NCBI GenBank assembly: GCA_036897525.1
Contig: JAYMTJ010000059.1
Span: 1 to 64,000 of the forward strand
DNA from: Pelargonium x hortorum
Taxonomy: Eukaryota > Streptophyta > Magnoliopsida > Geraniales > Geraniaceae
Reading direction: 5' to 3'
Length of the DNA stretch: 64,000 bases
In this document: in pieces, positions 13,612 to 27,530 of the stretch
Position numbering within the stretch: position 1 is the stretch's first letter
Layout of the letters: each line of letters begins with the position of its first letter
The notes under the pieces: model-generated
Seen by the model: only the letters and a program-made list of their open reading frames with translations
Told to the model about the DNA's origin: nothing
Databases searched by the model: none
Position numbers and translations under genes: made by a program

Positions 13612-14880
13612 TCTAGAATTAACCAATTTATTATTACTTTTGAACTCATCTTTCTTGTATGTAATAAAGAGCTGCTCTCTCATAAGAATAACAAGAAAGC
13701 TATCTCCTAATCTATAAGTGACTCGTATTTTGAATCTCAATTTTGTGTCTTTTAGTTACTTACTGTACTCTTCCTATTTTAAAGACTGCTCAAAAGACTT
13801 GCTTTTGGTAGCCCTTAAGTCCATAGCCAGATAAAGAATTCCTGTCATTACATTCCTTTAGATAAGAGGAGCAATAGGATCGTGTATCCTTGTATAAATG
13901 GGTACATAAGAGTTCTCGATGTCTAGTGCCAGCCAATAAGTAGTTAGTTCTTATTCTAGGTAAGCTCAAGCTTTTGTGGATATTCCAGTCTCTTTCAGCT
14001 TTAATTAAAACTAGATGGGAAATTTTATAGCTAAATAATAAATAGTTTCAGAAACAGGTTAGGAATACTGAATTAGTACTATAGACTCAAACAAAGGACA
14101 GGTCTTCCCAGTAGCATCTAAGACAAGAATACCCATTAAGAGTAAGATATCCTAAGGGAATTTATTAGGACTAGCTGCCGGGTTTCCTCTTACAATGAAT
14201 TTCTTTGAATTACAAGGGTTTATAATCAAGGCAAAAGCCCCTGAAGAGACTATTATGTCAGCGGTAAAATCTTGTTTAAATAAAGAGGGGGAGTTCCATA
14301 TAATGAATCCTGACGAAAGTAATAAGCTAGCTAAGTCTTGAGAGGGGAAAAGAACTAATAAAGTATGGAAAATAAGCGTATTTCTTATCTTAGTTAAAGG
14401 CCACAGTCGGGTTTTTATATACCATCCAAAGACATATAAGTATCTCCACTTATATTGACCAACCGTGCGCAGCTTTTGTTTGATTATCTATTATTATAAC
14501 AGTGGTTCTACATATAAGGAAGGAACCAGGTTTCTTTTCGAGATTGTTAGTCTTTTCTTTTAATCTTCACCTTTGTTTAATTCATGAAATAAGTATAAAC
14601 GCTTATAATTCAATAAGAAGGGTTCCCGCTTAAGAATTGTTTAACCACGGAGTAGTTTATTTAGGTCTCTAGAAGAGGGATCTAACTATAAGTAAAATAT
14701 AGTAGACCTACTTCTGTGGATAACTCACATAAATAAAACCCTTAAAAAAAAGACTGTTAGTAAAGAGTCAAAGACAGGTTTTTATACTTAAGGACTAGGC
14801 CCTGGCCCCGGTAATTTATTGGCATTACAATTTACAATTCTTTTTATTATTTCCAAAAAAGAGTTATGTACTAGCTTTAC

Positions 14881-15120
14881 TTTTACGTCGTGAATTTGGA
14901 ACCAGCAGCAGTCGGTGAGACCCGTTTTTCTCTTCTTTTAAGAAAGGTATGGCTAAGATGGGTGTAGGTAGGCGCGAAAGAAGGTATGAGTCAAAGTCAA
15001 GCTACAAAAGATTGGGTTGTTATATCTTTCAAGACTCAGAAAGAGGGGCTCATAAACCAAGGAGAAGGAGGTATGAATCCGAAAGTTATGATATGAACAA
15101 AGGGAAGAGTTGGGTGTAGC
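14881..15120 (+). other. Purine-rich, G-skewed island
   Basis: This stretch differs from its surroundings. In 14941-15000 I count about 22 G against 5 C, with A far above T and G+C near 45 percent. TG words are retained. No stem-loop, RNA gene or known protein domain was recognised. A frame of about 42 codons (roughly 14,968-15,093) reads open without rare features, which is not significant by itself. It may be a segment that escaped mutation, or a copy mutated on one strand only. Confidence 0.45.
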
Positions 15121-17400
15121 TTTTTTCGAGTTTTCCTTTTGAGCTTAGTCCTCATCTTTAATATTATGAATTCTTCTAGTAAATGATAGGCCTAGATATG
15201 GGTTTCAATACTTAATACGTGTAATCTCTCTTTGTACTTGTACTCATAAATACGTCAGACTTTGTATCTCGATCCTGAGTAAAACCTGTTAAGGTTACTT
15301 AAGAGAGAGAGAGGGTTTGAGTCAAATTATAGTGGAAGCATATAAGATAATAAAGGGATTCCTTCTAGCTAACAATCTTATACTAGCTAAAGAGCTTAAA
15401 AAAACTCCTTAGTTTCCGAAGTTTCTAAGTCAAGATCCTGCAACTACTCGAACAAATTAAGTTAAGGGTGAAGCATTAAAGTACAATTTCCCGAAACTTT
15501 TATTTGTACATATTTACTTTACGACGAAATTATAGTATATAGATGGTTTTGGTTCTATAGAATATAGCCTAATTTTAGTAAAAAAAACCTATGAATTAAA
15601 TTAATAAAATACACAAAGTGCACCTTAACGAGCAGGCGAAGACAATAGCTCCCTGGAAATTCTTAGTCGCAAGTTTCCTTGCTAAAAAAATTAGGTTTCT
15701 GAATCGAGCATATTTTCGTTTTTTTAATACTTAATTGTAAACCAACTTTGAGAAGGATATTTTTTGAGTTGACTGAGGGGTGCTTCCTAAATTTATCAGT
15801 ACTAAACTAGTAAAATACCCCGACCCGAGGTGAGTCTTTTTTTGTATATCCTATTGTTTAAGAATGAATCCCGATTACAGAGTAAAAGTAGTTATCTCTG
15901 ATGATTAAGAAGGAGATCCAAGAGTTATACCCTGTTTAGGAATTCCGTTTAATGTTAATAAAAGATGCTTGGGGCTAGTCTTTTATCTATCAAGTATTAT
16001 GTGCCGCGGGATGGACCCCCTCTTTCTAGAGTTCCCCCTCTAGGCTTCACACCTCCCCCAACAACCTAAAACTTTAAGGTAAGGGTTTAACCAGTATCTC
16101 TAGGTATAATTATAATATTGAGGAATTCAAAATACATATGGAAGTACTTCCTATGCCCTTAAGGAGAGCAGGCGGAGGTGTACAAATTAGTAATATTTCC
16201 TAACCTAAAATTAGGGAAAGCTCTTGTTGGTAGTAAGGAGTCTTTGTACAACGTATCTTCACATTCTTTTTTTTTATTAAAAGAGTTCTATCCCTTTTGA
16301 GTTTTTCTAGGATCCTACCTAGGATTTATTTATCTTTAATAGGGCTCTGGTAGATTACAAAAATGCAGACATAACATAGTGTATTTTATCTTATAAAGAA
16401 CCTGTCAAAATAAAGAATTCTAGTACGTGTAAAAGGGCCCCACATTAGCCTCAAGCAAACTTCTAGAGGCTGCATACATTCAAATTAATATCTATACTTT
16501 CTCACTTTATAGAAAATAAGGAAAGGAAAAGAAACTCATCGACATATAGAGCACAGATTACTTTTAGAAGTAAGGAGAATACCTGCTTTTAAAACCCCTA
16601 TATTAGGCCTTCCTACATCCTTATAAGATAAGGTGTTAACTTGTTTTGAAGCTTTTGTGTTTCAACTTCTATAATTACTGCATAGTTTGGGCAAGTGTTA
16701 TCTTATAATAACACCCTCTTGTCCAGATATAATCCGTGATTCCTAAACTCAATATTGAAATAAGAGAAAACATCGTAACAAAGTGTGAGGAGGAACTGAT
16801 TTACAAGGGTTAGTTTAGTCCCTACGTCGAAAAGGTGTATTTTGATCACAACGCTTAACTTTCCCGCAAAAAGGGCTTCAATTTACTCTTTCTGTTAGTT
16901 ACTAGATGTGCAAAAAAGATAGCTCGGTAAATAAAGCCGAACCTTATAACAGATATAGGGTTTCTCCTAGTTATATAATATAAACCAATTGAATTTATAA
17001 AGATTGCTTGAACGAGGACTTCAGAACTTCAAAATGAGGCACTCCTTTGAGGCTGCTATAAGAAAAAATGGGGGCTAACATGACAGTTGGGGGTTACAAG
17101 AAGGCAAATGAAAATGGAGCTTCCCTATATTTTCAGCCTTATTTAGAAATGGGTTTAGTTTACTAGATTAGATCACGGGTATTCTTACCTTTTCCGAAGT
17201 GTTAAGCTCGTTTTAACTAACAAGGATTCATCCCTCCTCAAAACTAGACTAGAAATGTAAAATACCTAAGAATTACTACACTTTCTTTACAAGAAATCCT
17301 TAAGCAGAAAACTCTTTTATATAACTTACTTCTTGTGAAATATTGTAGAGTAGAATAGAACTTCCTTTATTAAGTCTTACTCTTCCACACTAACTAAGTA
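15121..17400. other. Degraded AT-rich desert with one pyrimidine island
   Basis: No gene was recognised. A short AG microsatellite lies near 15,303-15,314. A C-rich, pyrimidine-rich stretch at about 16,013-16,065 breaks the AT-rich background, with several runs of four to six C on the plus strand. The remainder repeats the TpA-rich, CpA-poor composition of the preceding region. Confidence 0.55.
16013..16065 (+). other. C-rich pyrimidine island
   Basis: Several C runs of 4-6 bases, separated by CT-rich spacers, lie within about 50 bases. The complementary strand is therefore G-run rich, and a G-quadruplex-like fold is conceivable. The runs are unevenly spaced and no gene lies nearby. Confidence 0.35.
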
Positions 17401-17670
17401 AGGAATAAAACAAGTAAGTACTTTTCTTTTCCCCTATACCTTCCGTAGCTACAGAACAAGGAAGGAATTAAGAACTAAGAAAACAAGAACAAAAGAACAA
17501 GTAATTCAACTAGCCCAAGCACTTTGAAAGCTACATGTACAAGGTTCAACAGAACAGCTAGTGACAAAAAAAGGAGAAATAGGAATACGATACTTACAAG
17601 ATAAATCTTTCCTGAAACAAGTCTTACTTAGTATTTATGTCTGATTAGCAACTAACTTGATTGACAGATT
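17400..17670. repeat. Less-eroded A/C-rich patch
   Basis: The plus strand is rich in A and C and poor in G. In 17461-17580 I count about 11 CpA against 3 TpG, whereas the surrounding DNA is poor in both. One frame has a protein-like composition, but no family is recognised. The pattern fits a repeat fragment mutated mainly on one strand. It resembles the patches at 22,256 and 28,200 in composition, but I found no long shared word. Confidence 0.4.
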
Positions 17671-20600
17671 CTGGTCTCATTGATTGCTTTTTTTTGTTTC
17701 TTTCGGGATTAAATACTAGGAACTGTAATATAGATTATTATCCCCTCTCATACTCTACTCGGAGTACTAACTTCTTTTTGTAAAGAAGCCGCAGTACACA
17801 ATATTTTATTCCAGGCAATTTTATTTAACAAATGAATTAAGAAACTTACTGGTGCATAGTTATTTAGAAAGATATCCTACAGCTCTCCGAGTATTTATTG
17901 AGTTTATATAGTTATTAGAATTTTTGGTTCGATTTCTTCTGTTAGATTCGTTAATTTAATATTTAATTTAGTAATTTTTAATAGCAGGTTTTTAAAAGTT
18001 CAGTTCTCTTTAGTATAGTAATATTGAAATTTCTCTCCTTGTAGGCTGCTATGCACTAATAAGTAAAGTAATAAGGAAAAATACAGATAGGGTTGAGGTA
18101 GATTTACCGGACTGTTAGTTTTTTAATTAATATAAATACCCTTTTGTTGATTTAACTTAACTTAACTTACTTCATAGAGTATACCACTAAGTATAAAGGA
18201 GATTAAAAATAATGTACGCAACTCTAGCTTTACGGTCACCTTTATTTAACAAATTTTATATGATTGGGGCTCCACGAAGATTTTTGTTTTAATAAGAGAC
18301 CTAACTCTAAGTACTGAGTATCCGGGGTTTCCAAGTTTCTAGACTAATAAATAAGGGGAAACGCTCTGTAAAGTAAAAGGGGGTTCACATAACATTTGTT
18401 AGTTTTCTTTTAGTTCCAGGCTCTATAGTAATCTTTTTTTCTTTTATACTTTCAGCTCGTAATTTTAAGTTCACTCCTAGTATAGCTTTTCTAGAACGAG
18501 GTATTAACTATATTTCAAAGTACTATTAGATAGGGTGCTCTAGCAGAGCTAGAATAGTCTAGATTCATGACAGATAAAAAAAACTTATACCTTTTGAGCC
18601 CCGTTATTGCTTTTTGTATTCAGATATTGTATTTTGCAAGGGCTATATTCCAATATAAAGCTGGGAAATACTAAATGAAAAAGTAGTAGAGTAGTAGGGC
18701 ACAGTTCCTGTTTTTAATACTCGGAATGAAGCCCTTTTGGTTTAGTTAACTGTTATCGAATTAGGCAGGGATTTTCAAAATAACTAGAGAAGGATTGATT
18801 CTTTTCTAAAGTTCTAGACTATATTCCCATAAACTCTGATTTCGTTTTAAAGTGATAAGAATTTATAAGGGGTTTTGTGTATTACCCCGTTTCTTCCAGG
18901 AAATATGCTATGCTTTAATAGTATTCCACCTAGAATTTCATACAACTGTTTCTCTTACACCCTATAGTCTCACTTGAAGAAAAGCTCCATGAAAGTTTTA
19001 AGGCTAGTACCTTTTCTTTATGGTAACTGAAAAGGAAAGAAAGTCTCACTTCGAAATGAGAGAATGAATTTGCGGGGTTAACTAACTTTGACTTTTATAT
19101 GAGGTAGAGAGGTCTTATAGCATAGAAATTGCAGAATTCCTAAGTTAAGTCTTAATCACAAATAAGAAGATAAATCAAGAGAAAGGTTTCTTTATCGCTT
19201 CGGGGGAGCCCCTTGGCCCTGTACGTAACAGAAAAATTGAGTTTAAACCTCTTTGTAGTAAGAAGATGCACTTGGTTCTAAACTAAAAGCACAGAACTTT
19301 ATAATACCCTTGGGGCTGATTTAAATTAAATCAAGTTGTCCTAATAGTTTCCGTATCTCCAAGCTTAATAGGTATTCCTTAACAAGGGTTTAACTGTTTA
19401 GCAAAAGGTAATAAATAGTTAAGTATAGGAAAAATCCAGTTAAATGTATGTATCCGCGCATTAAATTAAATGAAAGCCAAAGTACGGAGAAATGCTATTC
19501 TGGATAGAAACTTTTAGTTATTGTATATTCTTTTGTATTCATAATCTGTAGTAATTTATATATAAATTTGAGTGTTCCTTAGAAGGTGTACCTCTCTTTA
19601 AATTACAATTATACTTCTCCTAATCCTACGGACTGACTTGGCACCAATCTCTTTTGTTTGTAGTTTTATCCTGGGGTAACTTTATTCGCGGGATCCATTA
19701 ATTATATTATTTAGCCGGTCTTTCTTACTGCTATAACATTTTGGAAACTATCTCTTCTTTTAGGTTAACATAGAAATTCGGAGATACTCTTTCTTTCTTT
19801 TACTCCCCTTTTTTACCTTAGGTTCTTTTGTGCAGTATGATTAGTATAGTACTAATTTCGAGAGATTCGGGGTAAATTGAATGTAAGGAATAAAAGGAAG
19901 AAATACACTAAAAATTTTTTTCAGGGAAGGTATGCTAGTAAGACCCTTTTACTTTGGCAACACAATCTTAAAGAAAGGAGGAATGCGTATATAAGATATA
20001 AGAGTTTTTTCCTTTCCAAGTAGGAGGAAACCGGAGCCAGTTATAGTTATTTCATTATAAAAGGGAGCTTAAGTTACACAGATACATTGAATATAGTGCT
20101 CTATATAGGTTATACCTTACTTAACTTTCTTTCACAAAAAAACTTACACGAAAGGAGTACTTGACTCTAAGACGCATACAAAAGGTGTTGCTTTTACAGC
20201 TGTAGTGTAGGTCCGTCATTTTAGGATCAAAGGGAGTTAATATTCGTATTTTCAAGAATCATTTCTATCTAATACTTTTTTCTAATTAAACAATTTTGTA
20301 ATAGATAGACTAGCATAAGCTTGAATGAAAAAAGTCTCAAAGAGTTCCCGGTAAATCTCCTAGTATCGGTAAAAATCTTAAATGAAGTGATAACAGAAGC
20401 TTAATAAAGAGAAAAGGATACTTGAGGACTATAATTCGTTTGATAAAGAGGTACCTTTCGGGGTATCCGAGGCGGGTAATTAATAAGAATTAAGAAGTTA
20501 GTCAGTATACCTTGTCTGGGTAGACTCGTTATGGAGTATTAGTTAACAAAAAAGGGCCTTTTCTTTTGTAGGAGTACTCAGAATCTTCCACTCTTAATGA

Positions 20601-22255
20601 GTCAATCAAATATGCTACTTGCTCTTTTCTTTCTATACTCATATTCCAGTAAGTAACTCAACAATTAGATTTTATGTCTAACAAAATGTTACCATTCTCT
20701 CTATTTCTACCCGCAAACTTTACAAGGGCTAAATAAAAAGAGGGGAAGTTCGTCCAGATTTACTAACAAAAAACTTATACTCCAAAGGTTTCCGCTTGGG
20801 TAGTTTTAATCGCTCTTATTATCACTTTTGCAAGGTACGGGCTTCCCTTCTCTCAGGAGTTTGGGGTTTTTAGTCCCAAGCTAAAACTCTAGGCCTAAGG
20901 GATAGTATTTATAAGGGCTGGACGGGATTTCCTTCTAAAAAAGAAGTTCGCGGGAATATTTAGTTAGATATCTCTATTATATTATGCGCCTCTGTCAGTA
21001 TGCTTTTAGAATCTCTGGGATCTGCTCGATAAGATATATACAACATAATTCGTAAACAATTACTCAATTTTATGTTAAGTTAAGTCAGCCTTAGAGTTCA
21101 TTTTGGAGTCCTAAACTAGGAACTAGGGATGTAAGCGCACACGGGACTCCCATAAGTTATCATGGCGGCAGGACTTCTTAAAGCTTGTCAAAAATAGTAT
21201 TTCGTACAGCCGACTTATCTTTAATAGATTATTAGGAGGAAGAATCCATTCCTTTTCCTCGGTTGTTATAGGTCACACCTTTAGGCACTTTAATCTGCTT
21301 ATTTTTAAGTTTTGACTTCCGATGCTTATACTGTAGGGAAATCAGAAGATTTTTAAGCGTACTCCACTACAGGTTACTTTAGAGAGAGAAAGCATGTCTA
21401 TATAAGATCTGTACACCCCTAATAGGTTTGTTACTAATACTCAAAGTTACTAAGGAACCACTGTAATTTACTATATCGTCGGAAACCTAGTACTGCTTAC
21501 TATAGGCCAACTCTCTATACAGCATTTTATTTCGAAGTATGTGAGAGAAGGGTGCCTCCTAGAACAATGATTTTCTTGCTGGGTTGAACCAGAGGTATTT
21601 AATATGAGCTTTCTCTGAAAAGACTAAAGTCTTTTCCTTTCCCGTTTACTCAGAACTCAAGGGTTCCCTAAATTTTGTTGCAAATTTACTGTTAAGACGC
21701 ACCTTCTGTACAAGATTGAGTAATAACACCTCGCATTCTCCTATAGAGCTATACCTAGTAGGGACCCGCTTAGCTAAGTTGCCAAACAGGTTCCCTAGGG
21801 TCCCACCAAGTATTTAAAAAGGGCACTAAAAATAGCGTTTAGAAAGCATTACTAATAAAGTATAAAGGGCAAGCTCAGAGCTAGTAATAGGATCCTTGTG
21901 TTAAACCTTCAAAAAACTCAACCCTTATAAAATGTAGATTTGCCCGAGCACAAGTTTGTGATCCTAGTAGTAAGCTAATTTAAGGAGCCCCCTGTCAAAA
22001 ACAAAGTAAATATTAATATTTGGGGTAGACTTTGTACGTTATATTACCAAGATACCTCGAATTAGAGAAAATTAGCATATCTATAAAGTTATAGGGTCCT
22101 CTTATCAAAATGACCACCTTTTCTGCACCCCACAAGTGCTGAACTGTATAAGACCCTTATAAAGTTGTGTTCCAAGACAAGAGATGCACCTCTTAATTGA
22201 ATTAACAAAAAGTACAATCTAGTATAAGGTTAGGGCTAGAATTAAGTCGACCCCC
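17671..22255. other. Degraded AT-rich desert
   Basis: No gene, RNA or mobile element was recognised. A short (TTAAC)3 tandem lies at 18,152-18,166. The AGGG/TCCC-type islands recur every 50 to 150 bases, and the rest is A/T-rich with abundant TTAG and CTAA. Confidence 0.55.
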
Positions 22256-22660
22256 TTTCTTTACAGGTAAACTCTAAGAAATTCAGAGAACTCCTTTACA
22301 GGCTTACAAGCTTACACAGCTTAAGATACAAGGAATTCAGTGACTACTTTTCCAAACTCTTAGGAATCTCAAAAGAAAGAATATGGGAAATATGTTCCTT
22401 ACAAACCCTGAATACATTAATTGACTCCTTTTAAATTAAACTAACTCACAGGAACTCATTTTGGTTTAGCTTAGAAAAATCAATACCTTTAGCTGCCAAT
22501 CTCAAGAAATCCTGAGCCGGCTTACCCAGAAGAATACAATTCTGAGATTCCTCCGACTCTCTATTCTTGTTTATCCCTGGAATGTACTCTCAACACAGGT
22601 AAAGTAAAGGGTGTCTCTTACACCGGCTGATAGTGCTTCAATCCCAACACAACAAGGAAT
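22256..22660. repeat. Strand-polar A/C-rich patch
   Basis: In 22,261-22,380 I count about 10 CpA and only 1 TpG, so this patch keeps the CpA sites that the neighbouring DNA lacks while its TpG sites are nearly gone. This is what single-strand CpA-to-TpA mutation of the complementary strand would leave. No coding family is recognised. Confidence 0.45.
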
Positions 22661-25600
22661 CGGGTTTCTTAACTCAACAATTCGGTAGAAAAAAGGCTTT
22701 AATTCGCGTGTATAAAGTTTTTTACGAGGCAATTCCCTGCAGCTGTTTTTTTTAGTATGGACTAAAAATGAAATAGAAATAGACTTCTCTCGAGGCGCAC
22801 TCTTTTCTTAGGCTTTTTTACTAGATTAAATTCTCCTTAGATCCAATCCATCTTGAGATCCCGGCAAATCAAGAGTTTTTTAATATTGACAAGTCACTGA
22901 TTGCTGGGTTCCCGTTTTATAGTAAAGACCGACTCAAGGTTTTTTATCTCCCTATATTAAATATTAAATTACTACATTACATTACTAAAAAATTTTAAAC
23001 CGGGTACTTTAGCTTTAGAAGCTTGTATGATGCGTAACAGGATAACAAAAGAAAAAAGTCACACTTAGCTTATAGAAAAACAAACTATTCACAAAAGTTT
23101 TTGCTTGCGTCCGTTCTAATATCCGAGAGATGGCAAAGATTTCTGAGTTACTTTACAGGAGGCTTTAAAAAAGAAAAGGAGCTTTAGTGTAACAGGATAA
23201 TTTAGTATTTCTAATCCATAAAGCTATGGATTTCCATTATAAGGGAGTCTCTAACTCAAAAACAACATTGTTATCTCTCAGGGAAGTTCTCATTATTAGG
23301 TCTAATACAAAAAGACTTCACTTCAGGGTCTTGTAAAGCTGGACTATAATTGTAGGAGTACCCGATATAAAATAAAAGGGCTTGAAAACTATAAATGAAT
23401 GAAAGGGAATTTGTAGTAGTGGCTAATTTTGACAAAGTAAATGAGGTTGTGTTTAATTCGATTATACAAAAATTTTCCTAGCGGTAGAGATGAGGGCTGT
23501 TTTCCGGGTAGGGCTGGGTAAGCAATTAAAAAAGACTCAAAAGAAAGAGAGTCCTGTGATTTCACTCAGAGGTTAACATTCTGGTCTAGAGTGCATTAAA
23601 AGCTACAGATCCAGAATCATTTTTTTGCTACCATAGCTTTCCTAAAATTATAAGCATCTTGTTTACTAAAGTGCTTTCTAAAGGTATCCTGGACGGACAA
23701 GGTTATAGCCGGTTTTCAAAAAATTAGGTGTTATTTAAAGTCGAATTTTACTAAAGACACTTAAGGACCCTTAACATTTATCATTCAATTCAGAGCGAGT
23801 TACTCGATTCTTGTTTACTTTATATAATGAGTTCGGGAAATAACAATCCTGATATAGAATTTAGAGTAGAGTCTGTTTTTTGTAGTATATTTGAGCTAAA
23901 CCACTTAGCAAAGGGTGGGGTTACTTTTCCACGGGTCTAAAGAAGGTAAGGAAAACTCGCTTTCAGAAAAAGACACCCTTGTTTTCTAAATCTAAAATTG
24001 TTCTAGATAATTCCTTAAACAGTGTAACTACGTTCCTAACTTGTTTAAGTGTAGCTAGAGGGGTAGTAAACCCTTATAAGGATTCTCTGGAAATAGTATA
24101 CTGAAATTAAGCTTTCTTAGGAAAGAGTTCTCGTAAGAGTAAAGCCGGGGAAATTTCAATATTTATAAAAGGGGGACTCCAAAGGACCTCTTTCTAATTA
24201 TCTAATCTAGTAAACCAGAAAACTTGGGATATACCGGGGCTAAGAGAAGTAAATAAACAACCTCAGGTAAAGTAACTTTCTATTTGAGAGGGGGCTTCCT
24301 TTTTTGAAAAAAAAAAAAGTTCCGTTCCGCTTTTCCATTCAAGTTAACGAACAAGCAACTTAAGCTAATAAGCCCTATTTTCTAACTTCAATTCTTATTT
24401 TACTTCCTTCATAGAAATCTAAGATAATTCAAACAAAAAGTCCTCTATTTACATTAAGACGTAGTCTCTTATCTCTTATTAAGACTTTATTATATATTTA
24501 GTAACTTGTTTAGAAAATGCTATAGACGAGCCATAAACCACTTATCAAGAATACTCCAAATAAGGAGTCCCTTTAGTCTTACTTTTTTTTACAAACAATT
24601 TAAAGTATACAATCTAATACTTTTTATTAAACTAAACATTGAATATTCCCTACAGAACTAGAATCAACGGATGCACATCTATAATTGATTGCACAAATTA
24701 GAGTCCTTTTGAATTCGATATAGAATTGCGGGTACTGCTGAAGGGAAACCGAGCATCTAATTAATACTTGACTACTTGGATTACGGAGCACGGATACAGT
24801 AAACTTTACACTAAACCGCTTTAGCGCAGGAGGGCTTTCCTCAGCGTTATATTTATCATTCCGCCGCTTAGGACTATTCTAAAATCTGTCAAAATGTCTA
24901 GAATTATTACAAAACAAAAAAGAAATAAGGGCACTTGTTTCAAATAAGATCTCTGATAATTCCAATTTCAAATTAAGACTTTAAGTTTTAGTATTAGACT
25001 TAAATGGTTTTGCGCCAGTGTAAACGAAACTCATATATATAGTGGATCAATTACGCTTCATTTTTTTCAGATAGGCTGCTTATTGGGAACACCTTTCATA
25101 GACGCTTCTGACCTGAGTCCCTTACACAAGTATTCATATTTATAGTGTCTCTTAACTATAAATGTAAATAAGCTACATGAAAAAAATGCACAATTCAATT
25201 AGCTTAAACTTAAATAAACCTCAGCTCTTCCTACTGAGTCTATAACTTAAAGAAAAGGGTTTTGGATTTATAACGAAAAGAATTAGACAAATTACTGGTA
25301 TAGAGGGGTGCTTTTTCAGTTAAGAGCTTCCATAAAGAACAAACCATATTAAATTAAAGAATTTTTTTTTTGTTTTGAACTAATGAAATTTCTGGTATAT
25401 AACATAACATAACAGGCTTTTAAGGTCTTGTTTGTTAATTTCAGGCTGTGGGGTCCTAAGGCCCCTTGGGATAATGTTGATTTTATATCGGGAAAGACAT
25501 TCACTTAGTTAGATACATTTTAGACACGTAACAAGGAAGCAGCAGCACAGGAAGTCAAAAGGAAATCGCTGATATTATATATACTTTGAAATCAACCTTC

Positions 25601-26600
25601 CTTTTTTAACGAGTACTCTGTAGGCCGTCTGGTAGGTAGTTTATAGTGTATATTACTTATTATATTGTATTGAAATCCCAATTTGAGGCAGTGCACGTAG
25701 GTTGCAAAAAAAAACCTGCTTACTCATTATCTTTGGTTTGGTAAAGTGCTTGTGAATTGACAAGTCTTGGTTGGTTCAAGTCGGCTAGGGTCTATTTCTT
25801 TCGTTTTTAGTTTACTCCATTCAGGAAGATGCTTTTATCCGGAGACGCAGAGTCTTGTACTAGATAAGGCAGTAATTGTTTTATAACTCGGACGGGACTC
25901 ATAGCTTAGGGTCCCTTTTTAGTTAGTTTAGAACCTTCGTAGCAGAGCTTTTTAAAGAAGTGTCTAATCTAATAAAGAAAAGGTATGCGCTTATAGCTTA
26001 TAAATGAAGCTATTGTCTAACTAGCCTAGCTATGTGGGCTTGAAAATCATTAACTTAATTAAATCCGTGTAAAGTGTCTGGGAAAACGCCTACCTATACC
26101 GCTTAAAAAAAAAAGAGGATGGCGCTTTGCTGGGCGAATAGAATAATAGAAATACACTAAAAAAGAAAGGGACGTACCTTGGAAAGGACCCAATATTATG
26201 AGAAGGGAGAGCTCATTATAAATATTTACAGGGCTTGCTATAACCTCAAATACTTAAGAAATCCATTGCATATAGTCTTTACGTTTTTTTACACTTAACC
26301 AAGCCTTCAATCTTATTTAAGTAAAAGCTATGCGAGTACAAACCTAACTTTTTTGTAGAGTACTCAAAATTATAGCTAACAGTATTCCTCAGATATTAAG
26401 GATCTTCAAAAAAGTTTAATTATAAAGGGAGTCTTTAAACTTCTTCTAAGTATTACTAGAGACTTGCTTTTTTTTTCAACTCCGCCGTTAATTAAGGGGT
26501 AACCCCCCACATATTTAAGAGATTTTCCCGGAGCGAAGCCTTTTGTGGATTTAGTTACAAGAATAAAGAGCACTCAGTTTTAACCTACAAGAGTGCAACC
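22661..26600. other. Degraded AT-rich desert
   Basis: No gene was recognised. The only distinctive content is recurrent G-run/C-run islands, for example near 24,170-24,300, and A/T homopolymers of ten bases or more near 24,310. Nothing here could be aligned by eye to the X, Y, Z or W repeat segments. Confidence 0.5.
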
Positions 26601-27331
26601 CGAAGGACTAGAATCATTAATGTAAGTTGGTAACTCGAGGAAACTCCTTTACTTTATAACACAAAGCAAAAGAGTATCTTCCTTAGAAGCAATGTCTATA
26701 CCAAAGACTTTAACAACCAACGAGTATTGAATGCCAGATGAAGTAGAAGTTTGTTACAAGGGGCCCAGAATTTCATTTAGATTTAATGGGAAATAGCTTT
26801 CCGGAGCTATTATAAGGAAAAGGCGGGCTTTTCTCTCTATCTAAAGAAAGGATATTAAAAGTACAACAAGCGTTGTTTTTTTACTCTCGAAAGCTCTATG
26901 TCTTTTTTTACGGTGCAGGAAGTAATGCCTAGGAAAAGAAAACTATTTCTTAATTCTTTATTAAGTAGGATAAGGAAAAGAACTAATTAAGGACACTTAA
27001 ATTATGTTCTTATAACTTCCTTCCCATATCTCAAGGATACTCTAAGGCCGAGTTCTATACTACTCGGTAAGCGGTATTGTGTGATTTGAAACCTCGCTGG
27101 TCTTACTCTAAAAGTTTTTTGCCTATTTAAAACGGAAATGAAACTATACAAATACAAAAAAAAAATCTCATTTTATGTCATTTACAGAGTACAAAAAATG
27201 GGAGCCTTTTTCAGTCTGTTTCAAAGGTAGAAATCGTCCATGTCTCTATGAGGTTTTAAAGTTTGCATCTTTTTAACATAAATGAAAGAAAAAGAGGAAT
27301 CAGGTATAGTATACGGAATTGTAACATTAAA

Positions 27332-27530
27332 GCGATACCTTCACCGGAATACCATTAGTTTAGTTGGTTTAAAGATGGAATTAGAATTAGATGGAAGCCT
27401 TAGATGTACAACAAGTACAAGTCTCTGCTTTATACCTTACAAATTAGCAAGAATATTAGCTAAATATTTGCTACAAGAACTCCTTTGCTAGCTATACACA
27501 GGGATCGGAATTAAGCTTTATCAAGATAAA
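27332..27530 (+). repeat. Repeat segment X, copy 1
   Basis: Matches copy 2 at 37,328-37,457 in three co-linear blocks. The first is 29 bases with 26 identical, starting GCGATACC and ending ATTAGTT. The second is 21 identical bases apart from one 1-base gap (27,491-27,511 against 37,426-37,447), containing GGGATCGGAAT. The third is the word TCAAGATA. The first two blocks are 159 bases apart here and 98 apart in copy 2, so the copies differ by an indel of about 60 bases. Confidence 0.7.

Larger units (their letters stand above)
1..14880. other. AT-rich gene desert, deeply degraded repeat-like DNA
   Basis: No coding frame, RNA gene or intact element was recognised on either strand. Stop triplets TAA and TAG are dense in all six frames, and the words CTAG, TTAG and CTAA are very common while CA and TG are scarce. 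In 9121-9420 I counted about 32 TpA to 24 ApT, and about 18 CpA+TpG to 23 ApC+GpT. In 3661-3960 the bias is stronger (43 to 29, and 19 to 32). What remains of G and C sits in runs such as AGGGG and CCCCT, because such C is not followed by A and such G is not preceded by T. The likely origin is RIP-mutated transposable elements, family unassigned. Local items at 2206, 5391, 10548, 11446 and 13503 are listed separately. Confidence 0.65.
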
